A stretch of 5,942 bases of DNA from Alphaproteobacteria bacterium (GCA_021730835.1 JAKFYP010000177.1:1-5942), one strand, 5' to 3'. Shown: positions 1 to 5,932, counted from the first letter of the stretch. Notes: generated by a model not told the origin, from the letters alone. Made by a program: numbers and translations.

Positions 1-34
1 GAAATGATTTTTATTTTTGATGCCCTCCCCCTAA

Positions 35-58
35 CCCTCTCCCGCAAGCGGGAGGGGG
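35..58. repeat. GC-rich hairpin after the cytochrome b561 gene
   Basis: The arms around 35-45 and 48-58 pair almost perfectly (core CTCCCGC/GCGGGAG, with one G-T pair further out) and leave only AA at the tip. The hairpin begins 22 bp past the stop codon of the minus-strand b561 gene, so it could end or protect that transcript. No T-run follows it on the minus strand, so it is not a classical intrinsic terminator. CCCTCTCCCGC-type palindromes are common dispersed intergenic repeats in bacteria, and this may be one copy. Confidence 0.6.
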
Positions 59-79
59 GATGATGCAATGGTCTCTCTC

Positions 80-637
80 CTAAAGCATGCGCTTGAGCAC
101 ATCGTTTTCCGGTTTGTCGAAAACCCGGTGTTTAATAACCCCGGCGACATGCAGCGCGATTATTCCAAGCAAGATATAAGGTAGAATACCATGCATTTCA
201 TGGGCGAATTTGGAAAGCACCTTGCTTTTACCAAACAGGTCAGGCAGGGCGATGCCAAACCACTGCACACCGTATTTCCCGGCTGAGGACATCACATAAC
301 CGGAAAAGGGCACGAGGAACATCAACAGGTAAAGCAGTCCGTGCGCTGCATGCGCAAGTTTTATTTCGCGTTCTGGCAGACCGGTGGGCAGTGGCGGAAT
401 TGTTGAACGCAACCGCACACTCAGGCGGATAAAAAACAGGGCAAGCAGAGTGATGCCAAGCGATTTATGCAGCATAACCAGCTTATAACGCAACGGATCG
501 CTGCCCGGCAGTTCCGCCATATACCAGCCCGCGCCGATCATCCCGAGGATCAGCAGCGCCATCAGCCAGTGCAGCAGGCGCATCGCCCCCGGATAGCGGA
601 TAGGCGGGAGCAATACGTTATCTGTATTTTCAGTCAT
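80..637 (-). CDS. Cytochrome b561 family membrane protein (CybB/YceJ-like)
   Basis: This 185-residue protein is a four-helix, di-heme-type cytochrome b561 of the bacterial CybB/YceJ family, which carries electrons in the inner membrane, typically between quinol and a partner acceptor. Hydrophobic helices lie at about 21-40, 52-75, 96-116 and 148-168. Candidate heme-ligand histidines are H23 (motif LLHW), H57 (LHKSLG), H96/H99 (HAAHG), H146/H149 (HEMHG) and H163 (ALH). The LLHW, LHKSLG and HAAHGLLY motifs and the length are typical of the family. The ATG at 637 is the likely start because the residues before the first helix are a normal short cytoplasmic tail, although no good Shine-Dalgarno sits at the usual distance. 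It stands alone: the next minus-strand gene upstream, tatB, is 224 bp away across a palindromic element. The partner and physiological acceptor cannot be told from the context. Confidence 0.88.
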   Translation of the reverse strand: MTENTDNVLLPPIRYPGAMRLLHWLMALLILGMIGAGWYMAELPGSDPLRYKLVMLHKSLGITLLALFFIRLSVRLRSTIPPLPTGLPEREIKLAHAAHGLLYLLMFLVPFSGYVMSSAGKYGVQWFGIALPDLFGKSKVLSKFAHEMHGILPYILLGIIALHVAGVIKHRVFDKPENDVLKRML

Positions 638-688
638 ATGGCTACCATCAGTCTTTCCGGTTTATTTCCTGATTACCCACAATTCACG

Positions 689-845
689 GCTCCCCCTTGA
701 GGGGGAGTCGAAGAGCCGAGGATGCAATCCGAAGGCGATTCGGTGGGGGGATGTTTTTATCTGCCCCCCCCACGACTCAGCTTCACCCGCTTACGCTAGC
801 GCTACAGCCGGGTTCGCTTCGTCTGCTCCCCCTCAAGGGGGGAGC
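689..845. repeat. MITE-like palindromic intergenic element
   Basis: The left end, GCTCCCCCTTGAGGGGGAG at 689-707, and the right end at 825-845 are near-perfect inverted copies of each other, and each is itself a hairpin with a 3-4 base loop. Between them lie further palindromes: CCGAA/TTCGG at 729-743, a G-run/C-run stem at 743-773 around a T-rich loop, and GCTAGC/AGCGCT near 795-803. I find no coding region inside. The terminal inverted repeats, small size and nested hairpins suggest a non-autonomous mobile element or a REP-like dispersed repeat. No clear target-site duplication is visible, and copy number cannot be judged from one window. The right-hand hairpin begins 17 bp past the tatB stop and may also end the tatAB transcript. 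Confidence 0.5.
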
Positions 846-861
846 GGGGGGAGCGGATGGT

Positions 862-1209
862 TTACTTTTTACCGGAATCCTGTTCGCTGTGGGTAATGGG
901 TATCATTTCATGCTCATATGAACGCATTTCCTCTTCACTGAGAAAATCCGACATATCGTATATCTCCTGTAATCTTCCCGATTCATCCATCAGAAAACGG
1001 CGCTCCTGCTGCAATTCACGCTTTACCTCGCTGAAAGCCTCATCCTCGGTGATCTCACGCATGGCGGCGCGCAATTCGTCGCCCACTGCCCGGAGAGATT
1101 TCATAAAGCGTATGATCTGGCGGGCGACTTTGGGAATATCCTCCGGCCCGAGCATCACCAGAGCAACAATCAGGATTACGGAGAACTCAGCGAAGGAAAG
1201 GCCCAGCAT
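862..1209 (-). CDS. tatB: Sec-independent (twin-arginine) translocase subunit TatB
   Basis: TatB pairs with TatC to form the receptor that binds twin-arginine signal peptides of folded proteins at the inner membrane. The 115-residue product has the expected layout: a short periplasmic N-terminus with E8, one membrane helix at about 6-21, the hinge G21-P22 followed by P26 (LGPEDIP, as in the LGPQRLP of E. coli TatB), an amphipathic helix to about 55, and a charged, helical cytoplasmic tail. The polar residue at position 8 being Glu, and the Pro after Gly, separate it from TatA. The tail is shorter than in E. coli TatB, which is common outside the gammaproteobacteria. The ATG at 1209 gives the canonical N-terminus but has no Shine-Dalgarno in front of it. 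It lies 81 bp downstream of tatA and is probably co-transcribed. tatC, its usual next neighbour, is absent. Confidence 0.92.
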   Translation of the reverse strand: MLGLSFAEFSVILIVALVMLGPEDIPKVARQIIRFMKSLRAVGDELRAAMREITEDEAFSEVKRELQQERRFLMDESGRLQEIYDMSDFLSEEEMRSYEHEMIPITHSEQDSGKK

Positions 1210-1220
1210 AGCTAGATTCA

Positions 1221-1245
1221 GGTTATAGGTTATAGGTTATAGGTT
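1221..1245. repeat. Heptamer tandem repeat GGTTATA, 3 copies plus GGTT
   Basis: Three exact copies of the 7-base unit GGTTATA run from 1221 to 1241, followed by a partial GGTT at 1242-1245. They lie in the tatA-tatB spacer and end 12 bp before the tatB start (read AACCTAT on the coding strand). They resemble short heptamer tandem repeats found between genes in several bacterial groups. Being tandem, they could vary in copy number by slippage. That would alter the spacer length, but not the tatB frame, since they lie outside the coding region. Confidence 0.85.
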
Positions 1246-1276
1246 TGCTTCGCCCACCATGACGACTTTTGCAATG

Positions 1277-1283
1277 CCTCCTT
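1277..1283 (-). promoter_or_regulatory. Shine-Dalgarno-like site distant from the tatB start
   Basis: On the minus strand AAGGAGG, a full anti-16S match, lies just after the tatA stop but 67 bases before the tatB ATG. The nearest ATG (1260-1258) is 16 bases away and opens a frame in phase with tatB, but it meets TAA after seven codons inside the first heptamer unit. The site may be a relict of the original tatB signal, may drive a short leader peptide, or may be chance. Confidence 0.35.
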
Positions 1284-1290
1284 ATGGTCG

Positions 1291-1470
1291 CTATTCTTCC
1301 GTCGTGATGCGCTCAGGATTTTTTTTCTCTTCCTCCTCGCCCTTGAGTCCCTCGCGCAGCGAGCGAATGCCTCTGCCCATATCGCCCATCACACGCGGCA
1401 GCTTGCCCGCGCCAAACAGCACGAAAACAATAGTCAGGATCAATACCAGTTGCCAGATTCCAATACTCAT
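1291..1470 (-). CDS. tatA: Sec-independent (twin-arginine) translocase subunit TatA
   Basis: TatA assembles on the substrate-loaded TatBC receptor and forms or weakens the membrane for passage of folded proteins. The 59-residue protein has the standard form: N-terminus MSIGIWQL with a polar Q7, a membrane helix at about 5-19, the hinge FGAGKLP (19-25), an amphipathic helix at about 27-44, and a short, strongly acidic and lysine-containing tail. The start at 1470 is preferred over an in-frame GTG at 1476: GGAG lies 8 bases before the ATG but only 2 before the GTG, and MSIGIW matches family N-termini. One oddity is L38 in the amphipathic helix (GIRSLREGL), where TatA proteins nearly always have Phe (F39 in E. 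coli). TatB proteins carry Leu there, but Q7 and the FGAGKLP hinge still mark this as TatA. It is first in the tatAB pair and is transcribed divergently from hppA. Confidence 0.92.
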   Translation of the reverse strand: MSIGIWQLVLILTIVFVLFGAGKLPRVMGDMGRGIRSLREGLKGEEEEKKNPERITTEE

Positions 1471-1478
1471 ATGCACAT

Positions 1479-1482
1479 CTCC
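1479..1482 (-). promoter_or_regulatory. Ribosome binding site of tatA
   Basis: GGAG on the minus strand lies 8 bases before the ATG at 1470. It is only 2 bases from the in-frame GTG at 1476, so it decides the start in favour of the ATG. Confidence 0.6.
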
Positions 1483-1506
1483 GTTGTCTTTTCAGATTTC
1501 TCCTTC

Positions 1507-1535
1507 TTCATACCTGCATTCCTGTACGCAGTCAA
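1507..1535 (-). promoter_or_regulatory. Candidate sigma-70-type promoter of tatAB
   Basis: On the minus strand TTGACT (1535-1530, 5 of 6 consensus bases) and TATGAA (1512-1507, 4 of 6) are exactly 17 bases apart. A transcript would begin near 1500, leaving a leader of about 30 bases with the tatA ribosome binding site. The position and spacing are good, but this is a motif match only. Confidence 0.45.
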
Positions 1536-1591
1536 AACAACCGTTGCAATCAGGGGGGAATTCTGTCATGAAACGATACTCAAAATGGCGC

Positions 1592-1621
1592 TATACAGCC
1601 ATAAAATTTATTTTATACAAT
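1592..1621 (+). promoter_or_regulatory. Candidate promoter of hppA
   Basis: TATACA (1592-1597, 4 of 6 matches to a -35 box) and TACAAT (1616-1621, 5 of 6 to a -10 box) are 18 bases apart in a markedly AT-rich stretch. Transcription would begin near 1628 and give a leader of only about 10 bases before the ATG at 1639. The first TATACA could instead be a -10 box, so the exact promoter is uncertain. Confidence 0.3.
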
Positions 1622-1626
1622 AATAT

Positions 1627-1632
1627 ATGAGG
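1627..1632 (+). promoter_or_regulatory. Ribosome binding site deciding the hppA start
   Basis: ATGAGG ends 6 bases before the ATG at 1639. The in-frame ATG at 1627 is part of this signal and has only AT-rich sequence before it, so 1639 is the better start; this removes four residues (MRYP) from the longest reading. Confidence 0.55.
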
Positions 1633-1638
1633 TATCCT

Positions 1639-3726
1639 ATGCAGCTCGACCCGGCAACCCTGCAAATGATCATTCTGGCCTGCGGCGGCGCGGCCCTGCT
1701 TTACGGCATCGTGACGATCCGCACGATTCTCAAGGCCCCGACCGGCTCGGAGCGGATGGTGCAGATCGCGGCGGCCATTCAGGAAGGGGCGCGAGCGTAT
1801 CTCAACCGGCAATATACGACCATCGCCGGTGTCGGGATCGTTATCTGCCTGCTGCTGGGCGCAAAGCTGGGCCTGCATGTGGGAATCGGGTTTATCATCG
1901 GCGCGGTGCTCTCGGGCGTTGCCGGGTATATCGGCATGAACATCTCCGTGCGGGCGAATGTGCGCACCACGGAAGCAGCGCGGAGTGGTTTGCAGGCGGC
2001 GCTTTCCATCGCTTTTCGCGCCGGGGCAGTGACGGGTATGCTGGTCGTCGGCCTCGGGTTGCTCGGGGTTGCCGGGTATTATTTTTACCTCAAGGGCAGC
2101 GGCGTGGAAACCCGCGATATTCTTGAAGCGCTGGTAGCGCTGAGTTTCGGCGCGTCGCTGATTTCGATCTTTGCGCGGCTTGGCGGCGGGATTTTCACCA
2201 AAGGGGCGGATGTCGGAGCCGATCTGGTAGGGAAGGTCGAAGCCGGGATTCCCGAGGACGACCCGCGCAACCCGGCGGTGATTGCCGATAATGTCGGCGA
2301 TAACGTCGGCGATTGCGCCGGGATGGCCGCCGATTTGTTTGAAACTTACGTCGTCACCATAGTTGCGACCATGCTGCTTTCCTCAATCTATTTTATCGGC
2401 GATACGCTCGATACGATGATGATTTACCCGCTGGCGATTGGCGGATTGTGTATTCTTGCCTCGATTGCCGGAACGTTCTTCGTGCGTCTGGGAAGCAGCC
2501 AGAATATCATGCGGGCGCTCTATAAAGGTTTTATCGCCTCGGCGGCGCTTTCTGCGGCGCTGATTGCCCCCCTGACCGATAACCTGCTCGGCTTCGACCA
2601 GATTTTCAGCCTGCCCACCCGCACCTTCACCGGGCTGGACGTGTTCTACTGCACGCTGGTCGGACTTGGTGTAACCGGCGCGCTGGTGTGGATTACGGAA
2701 TATTATACCTCCACCTCTTTCCGCCCGGTCAGGAGCGTTGCTAAAGCTTCGGAGACCGGCCATGCGACCAATGTCATTCAGGGGCTGGCGGTTTCGATGG
2801 AAGCGACCGCCGTGCCGATTCTCATCATCTGCACCGGCATCATCGGGGCGTACAGCCTGTGCGGTTTGTTTGGCATTGCGATTGCCGCAACCACCATGCT
2901 GGCGCTGGCCGGGATGGTCGTGGCGCTTGACGCCTACGGCCCGGTTACCGATAACGCGGGCGGCATTGCCGAAATGGCAGAGTTGCCGGCGGAAGTGCGC
3001 GTCACCACCGATGCGCTGGATGCGGTCGGCAACACGACCAAGGCGGTGACCAAGGGCTATGCTATCGGCTCGGCGGCGCTGGCATCGCTGGTGTTGTTCG
3101 CAGCCTATACCGAAGACCTGAAGCATTACTTCCCCGATCTCAATGTCCAGTTCGTCCTCAGTGACCCGTATGTCGTCGTCGGGCTGTTCATCGGCGGGTT
3201 GCTGCCCTATCTCTTCGGGGCGATGGGCATGATGGCCGTGGGCCGCGCCGCCGGGGCGGTAGTGGTCGAGGTTCGCCGCCAGTTCCGCGAAATCAGCGGC
3301 ATCATGGAAGGCACGGCCAAGCCGGATTACAGCCGCGCCGTTGACCTGCTGACCAAGGCGGCCATTAAGGAAATGGTGATTCCCTCGCTGTTGCCGGTAG
3401 CCGTGCCGGTGATTCTCTATTTTGTCATCAACGCGATTGCCGGTCAGGAAGCGGCGTTTGCCTGCCTGGGAGCCATGCTGCTCGGGATTATCGTTACCGG
3501 CCTGTTCGTGGCGATTTCCATGACCTCAGGCGGCGGGGCGTGGGATAACGCCAAGAAATACATCGAGGAAGGCAATCACGGCGGCAAAGGGTCAGAGGCA
3601 CATAAAGCCGCCGTCACCGGCGATACGGTCGGCGATCCCTACAAGGATACCGCCGGGCCTGCCGTCAACCCGATGATCAAGATTGCCAATATCACGGCAA
3701 TCCTCCTGCTGGCCCTGCTGGCTTGA
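1639..3726 (+). CDS. hppA: K+-independent proton-translocating membrane pyrophosphatase
   Basis: The enzyme hydrolyses cytoplasmic pyrophosphate to two phosphates and uses the energy to pump protons across the membrane. The 695-residue product is the usual size and is hydrophobic throughout, with many membrane helices (about 16 in the family). The substrate site is plain to see: DVGADLVGKVE at about 191-201, the double DNVGDNVGD that binds Mg-pyrophosphate at about 217-225, and the C-terminal GGGAWDNAKKYIEEG (about 631-645) and GDTVGDPYKDTAGPA (about 661-675). In the GNTTKAVTKG segment, K468 and T471 occupy the positions that distinguish K+-independent enzymes (Lys and Thr) from K+-dependent ones (Ala and Gly/Ala). 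It is therefore predicted to be a K+-independent H+ pump rather than a Na+ pump. No gap or broken motif is seen. It is a single gene, divergent from tatA and convergent with mutL. It probably recovers energy from biosynthetic pyrophosphate when ATP or respiration is limiting. Confidence 0.96.
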   Translation: MQLDPATLQMIILACGGAALLYGIVTIRTILKAPTGSERMVQIAAAIQEGARAYLNRQYTTIAGVGIVICLLLGAKLGLHVGIGFIIGAVLSGVAGYIGMNISVRANVRTTEAARSGLQAALSIAFRAGAVTGMLVVGLGLLGVAGYYFYLKGSGVETRDILEALVALSFGASLISIFARLGGGIFTKGADVGADLVGKVEAGIPEDDPRNPAVIADNVGDNVGDCAGMAADLFETYVVTIVATMLLSSIYFIGDTLDTMMIYPLAIGGLCILASIAGTFFVRLGSSQNIMRALYKGFIASAALSAALIAPLTDNLLGFDQIFSLPTRTFTGLDVFYCTLVGLGVTGALVWITEYYTSTSFRPVRSVAKASETGHATNVIQGLAVSMEATAVPILIICTGIIGAYSLCGLFGIAIAATTMLALAGMVVALDAYGPVTDNAGGIAEMAELPAEVRVTTDALDAVGNTTKAVTKGYAIGSAALASLVLFAAYTEDLKHYFPDLNVQFVLSDPYVVVGLFIGGLLPYLFGAMGMMAVGRAAGAVVVEVRRQFREISGIMEGTAKPDYSRAVDLLTKAAIKEMVIPSLLPVAVPVILYFVINAIAGQEAAFACLGAMLLGIIVTGLFVAISMTSGGGAWDNAKKYIEEGNHGGKGSEAHKAAVTGDTVGDPYKDTAGPAVNPMIKIANITAILLLALLA

Positions 3727-3744
3727 TTCCTTTATATTGTCTTT

Positions 3745-3776
3745 CAACTTTATTTTTCCCCAGAAAAACAAAGTTG
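3745..3776. terminator. AT-rich stem-loop after hppA
   Basis: CAACTTT (3745-3751) pairs with AAAGTTG (3770-3776). The stem continues inward, after one A-C mismatch, as TTTTTC/GAAAAA around a CCCA loop. It begins 18 bp after the hppA stop and suits transcript ending or 3'-end protection. No T-run follows on either strand, so intrinsic termination is only a possibility. Its right arm overlaps the next inverted repeat, so the two structures cannot form together. Confidence 0.35.
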
Positions 3777-3807
3777 CGCTCAAACGCCGCTAAGGCTTAC
3801 GCGCAAC
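3773..3807. repeat. Inverted repeat GTTGCGC/GCGCAAC
   Basis: Seven-base arms at 3773-3779 and 3801-3807 are perfectly complementary around a 21-base loop, which holds a small GCC/GGC stem of its own. It lies in the convergent gap between hppA and mutL and shares four bases with the stem-loop before it. Confidence 0.5.
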
Positions 3808-3815
3808 GATGCGCG

Positions 3816-3833
3816 GACTGGCAGTCGCCAGTC
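3816..3833. repeat. Perfect hairpin GACTGGC-AGTC-GCCAGTC
   Basis: A perfect 7-bp stem closes a 4-base loop. It directly abuts the next inverted repeat, so the two would form side by side in RNA. No gene overlaps it. It may help stop transcripts from either of the two converging genes. Confidence 0.6.
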
Positions 3834-3872
3834 TGTCATTCCAACATAGGGAGAATGCTTAGTGGAATGACA
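3834..3872. repeat. 10-bp inverted repeat TGTCATTCCA/TGGAATGACA
   Basis: The arms at 3834-3843 and 3863-3872 are perfectly complementary around a 19-base loop. The TGTCATTCC...GGAATGACA form is a common dispersed intergenic palindrome in Alphaproteobacteria and other groups, so this is probably a genomic repeat copy and not a site for a particular regulator. It sits between the ends of hppA and mutL. Confidence 0.65.
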
Positions 3873-3952
3873 ATATATCGGTCATTTTAGCCAACATGGG
3901 AATCGCGGCATCGGCGTAATCATACACCAAACCCGTAACCTGAAAACCTTCC

Positions 3953-5758
3953 CTAACGCCTCCCGAACAACCGCTCGATATCGTGCAGCTTCAACTCAAC
4001 ATAGGTCGGGCGGCCATGATTGCATTGCCCGGAATGCGGCGTTTCCTCCATCTGGCGCAGCAGGGCGTTCATCTCTTCCGGCGTCAGTCGCCGACCGGCC
4101 CGCACGCTGCCGTGACAGGCCATCGTACCACAAATCTCTTCGAGTTTTTCCTTCAGCTTCAGCGTTTCGCCATATTCCTCCAGATCATCCGCCAGATCGC
4201 GCACCAGCGCCGCCGCGTTGAGGTCGCCCAGCAACGCCGGAATCTCGCGCACCACCACGGTATTGCCGCCAAACCCCTCAATCACCAGCCCAAGCGCCTG
4301 CAACTCCTCCGCCCGCGCCAGCAGACGCGCCGCCGCCTCCTCATCCAGTTCGACCACTTCCGGGATCAGTAAAACCTGACGGCGCACGCCCTCCCCCGCC
4401 ATCGCCGCTTTCATGCGTTCATAGACCAGCCGCTCATGCGCCGCATGCTGATCGACGATGACGATACCATCCCGCGTCTGGGCAACGATATACGTCGTAT
4501 GCAGTTGCGCGCAGGCCGCACCCAGCGGATAATCGTCAGGCAGCGCCTCCTTCGCCTCCATCACCGGCGCGTGCGCTTCCCATGTGCGGGCGGCTGGCGC
4601 TTCACGAAAGAGCATGGTGGACGCTTCTCCCAAAGAGGAGACAGGCAACGGCGAAGACGTGTAAGCAGAAGCGGGGCGGCTCCACGAGGGGGAAGCGGCG
4701 GGCCGCATTGCCCCGAGCGCGCCATAAGCCGTCGTCGTCGAGGCACGGTGACCGGCTTCCTGCAGGGCGTGCTTGATTGCGCCGACGATCATGCCGCGTA
4801 TCTGGCCGCTATCTCGAAACCGCACCTCCGCCTTGGCCGGGTGGACGTTGACATCCACCAGACCCGAAGGCAGATCGAGAAACAGCACCACTACCGGATG
4901 CCGGTCGCGGGCAAGAAAATCCTGATAGGCCCCGCGTACCGCTCCCAGCAACAGCTTGTCGCGTACTGGTCTGCCGCCGACGAACAGATATTGCTGGGCC
5001 GAACTGCCCCGGCTGAAGGTCGGCAGCCCGACAAACCCCGAGAGCCGCACGTCATCGCGCCTAGTATCCACCGGCAAAGCGTTTTGCGCGAATTCCCTGC
5101 CCAGCACCCGGGCCAGACGCGGCAGACGAGCCTCCTGAAGCTGCCCCGATTCCTGGTTGATGGAGAGTTTTTTGTTGCCGTCAATGCTCAGCGTAAACCC
5201 GATATGAGGATGCGCCATCGCCAGCCGCTCGACGATCTCGCGCACCGCCCGGTTCTCCGAAATATCGCTTTTGAGAAATTTCAGGCGCGCCGGAGTGGCA
5301 TAAAATAAATCGCGCACTTCCACGCATGTGCCCTGCGGCAGGGCGGCGGGTACAGGCTCGCCCTTATGGCCGCCTTCAACCGCCAACTGCCACGCTTCCT
5401 TCGCTCCGGCGGCGCGGGAAGTTATCATCAGGCGGCTGACCGAGCCGATGGAAGGCAGCGCTTCACCGCGAAAGCCCAGCCACTCAATCGCCAGCAAATC
5501 ATCGTCGGGCAGCTTGGAAGTGGCATGGCGCTCCACCGCCAGCAGCAAATCCGCCCGATTCATGCCCCTACCGTCATCGGTCACTGAAATCAGACGCTTT
5601 CCCCCCGCTTCCAGCCGAATTTCAATTCGGCCCGCACCGGCATCCACGGCGTTTTCCACCAGTTCCTTGACCACGGAAGCCGGGCGCTCAACTACCTCCC
5701 CGGCGGCGATGCGGTTGACCAGCGTGGGCGGAAGGATTCTCAAGCGGCTGTCAGACAT
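3953..5758 (-). CDS. mutL: DNA mismatch repair protein MutL (endonuclease type)
   Basis: MutL couples mismatch recognition by MutS to strand incision and removal. The 601-residue protein has an N-terminal GHKL ATPase: KELVENAVDAGA at 31-42 with catalytic E32 and Mg-binding N36, DDGRG at 61-65, and the ATP-lid motif GFRGEAL at 95-101. A transducer domain follows, with GTCVEVRDLFYATPAR (143-158) and DVNVHPAKAEVRF (302-314). A low-complexity linker spans about 335-410, and the C-terminal dimerization domain follows. That domain keeps the metal-dependent nicking site, DQHA(X)2E(X)4E at 436-447, along with ACH (547-549) and CNHGRPT (579-585). It is therefore the self-nicking kind found in bacteria without MutH, unlike E. 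coli MutL. The ATG at 5758 fits the family N-terminus and no in-frame start exists upstream before a stop, but there is no Shine-Dalgarno; an A/T-rich tract precedes it. It is a lone gene convergent with hppA. The protein looks intact. Confidence 0.97.
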   Translation of the reverse strand: MSDSRLRILPPTLVNRIAAGEVVERPASVVKELVENAVDAGAGRIEIRLEAGGKRLISVTDDGRGMNRADLLLAVERHATSKLPDDDLLAIEWLGFRGEALPSIGSVSRLMITSRAAGAKEAWQLAVEGGHKGEPVPAALPQGTCVEVRDLFYATPARLKFLKSDISENRAVREIVERLAMAHPHIGFTLSIDGNKKLSINQESGQLQEARLPRLARVLGREFAQNALPVDTRRDDVRLSGFVGLPTFSRGSSAQQYLFVGGRPVRDKLLLGAVRGAYQDFLARDRHPVVVLFLDLPSGLVDVNVHPAKAEVRFRDSGQIRGMIVGAIKHALQEAGHRASTTTAYGALGAMRPAASPSWSRPASAYTSSPLPVSSLGEASTMLFREAPAARTWEAHAPVMEAKEALPDDYPLGAACAQLHTTYIVAQTRDGIVIVDQHAAHERLVYERMKAAMAGEGVRRQVLLIPEVVELDEEAAARLLARAEELQALGLVIEGFGGNTVVVREIPALLGDLNAAALVRDLADDLEEYGETLKLKEKLEEICGTMACHGSVRAGRRLTPEEMNALLRQMEETPHSGQCNHGRPTYVELKLHDIERLFGRR

Positions 5759-5809
5759 AGAAAATTTATTTTTTGCAGGGGGATCGAAACGGCAGCAATC
5801 TGCCTGCCC

Positions 5810-5837
5810 ATCATTCTCCCTCTTTGCCCTGAGTCAA
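5810..5837 (-). promoter_or_regulatory. Weak candidate promoter of mutL
   Basis: On the minus strand TTGACT (5837-5832, 5 of 6) and AATGAT (5815-5810, 4 of 6) are 16 bases apart. They would give a leader of roughly 45 bases ending in the A/T-rich tract before the ATG. This is a motif match of modest quality. Confidence 0.25.
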
Positions 5838-5932
5838 TGATTTTTTAAGAAAAGGGCGCATATACCCCTGACTTACGAATGAGGATTTCCTATTCTTCTC
5901 CCTTACCCTGCCCACAAAGAGGGGAATGCAAC

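Noticed and set aside
1..861. A degraded tatC remnant downstream of tatB
   Set aside because: The 689-845 element has no coding potential, and 80-637 is clearly a cytochrome b561 with heme-type histidines, not a six-helix TatC.
697..921. Plus-strand open frame through the palindromic element
   Set aside because: It runs across the hairpins and into the end of tatB, has no ribosome binding site, and looks non-coding.
1221..1245. CRISPR-like or telomere-like repeat array
   Set aside because: The units are 7 bases with no spacers and only three copies, so it is a simple short tandem repeat.
2383..3126. 247-codon open frame on the minus strand
   Set aside because: It is antisense to the well-supported hppA gene, its composition is Arg/Gly/His-rich, and it has no family features.
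3773..3872. Integron attC-like site
   Set aside because: The nested stems are suggestive, but the RYYYAAC/GTTRRRY core pair is absent and no integrase or cassette is nearby.
4436..5308. 290-codon open frame on the plus strand
   Set aside because: It lies wholly antisense to mutL, has Arg/His/Gln-rich composition typical of a shadow frame, and no recognisable domain.
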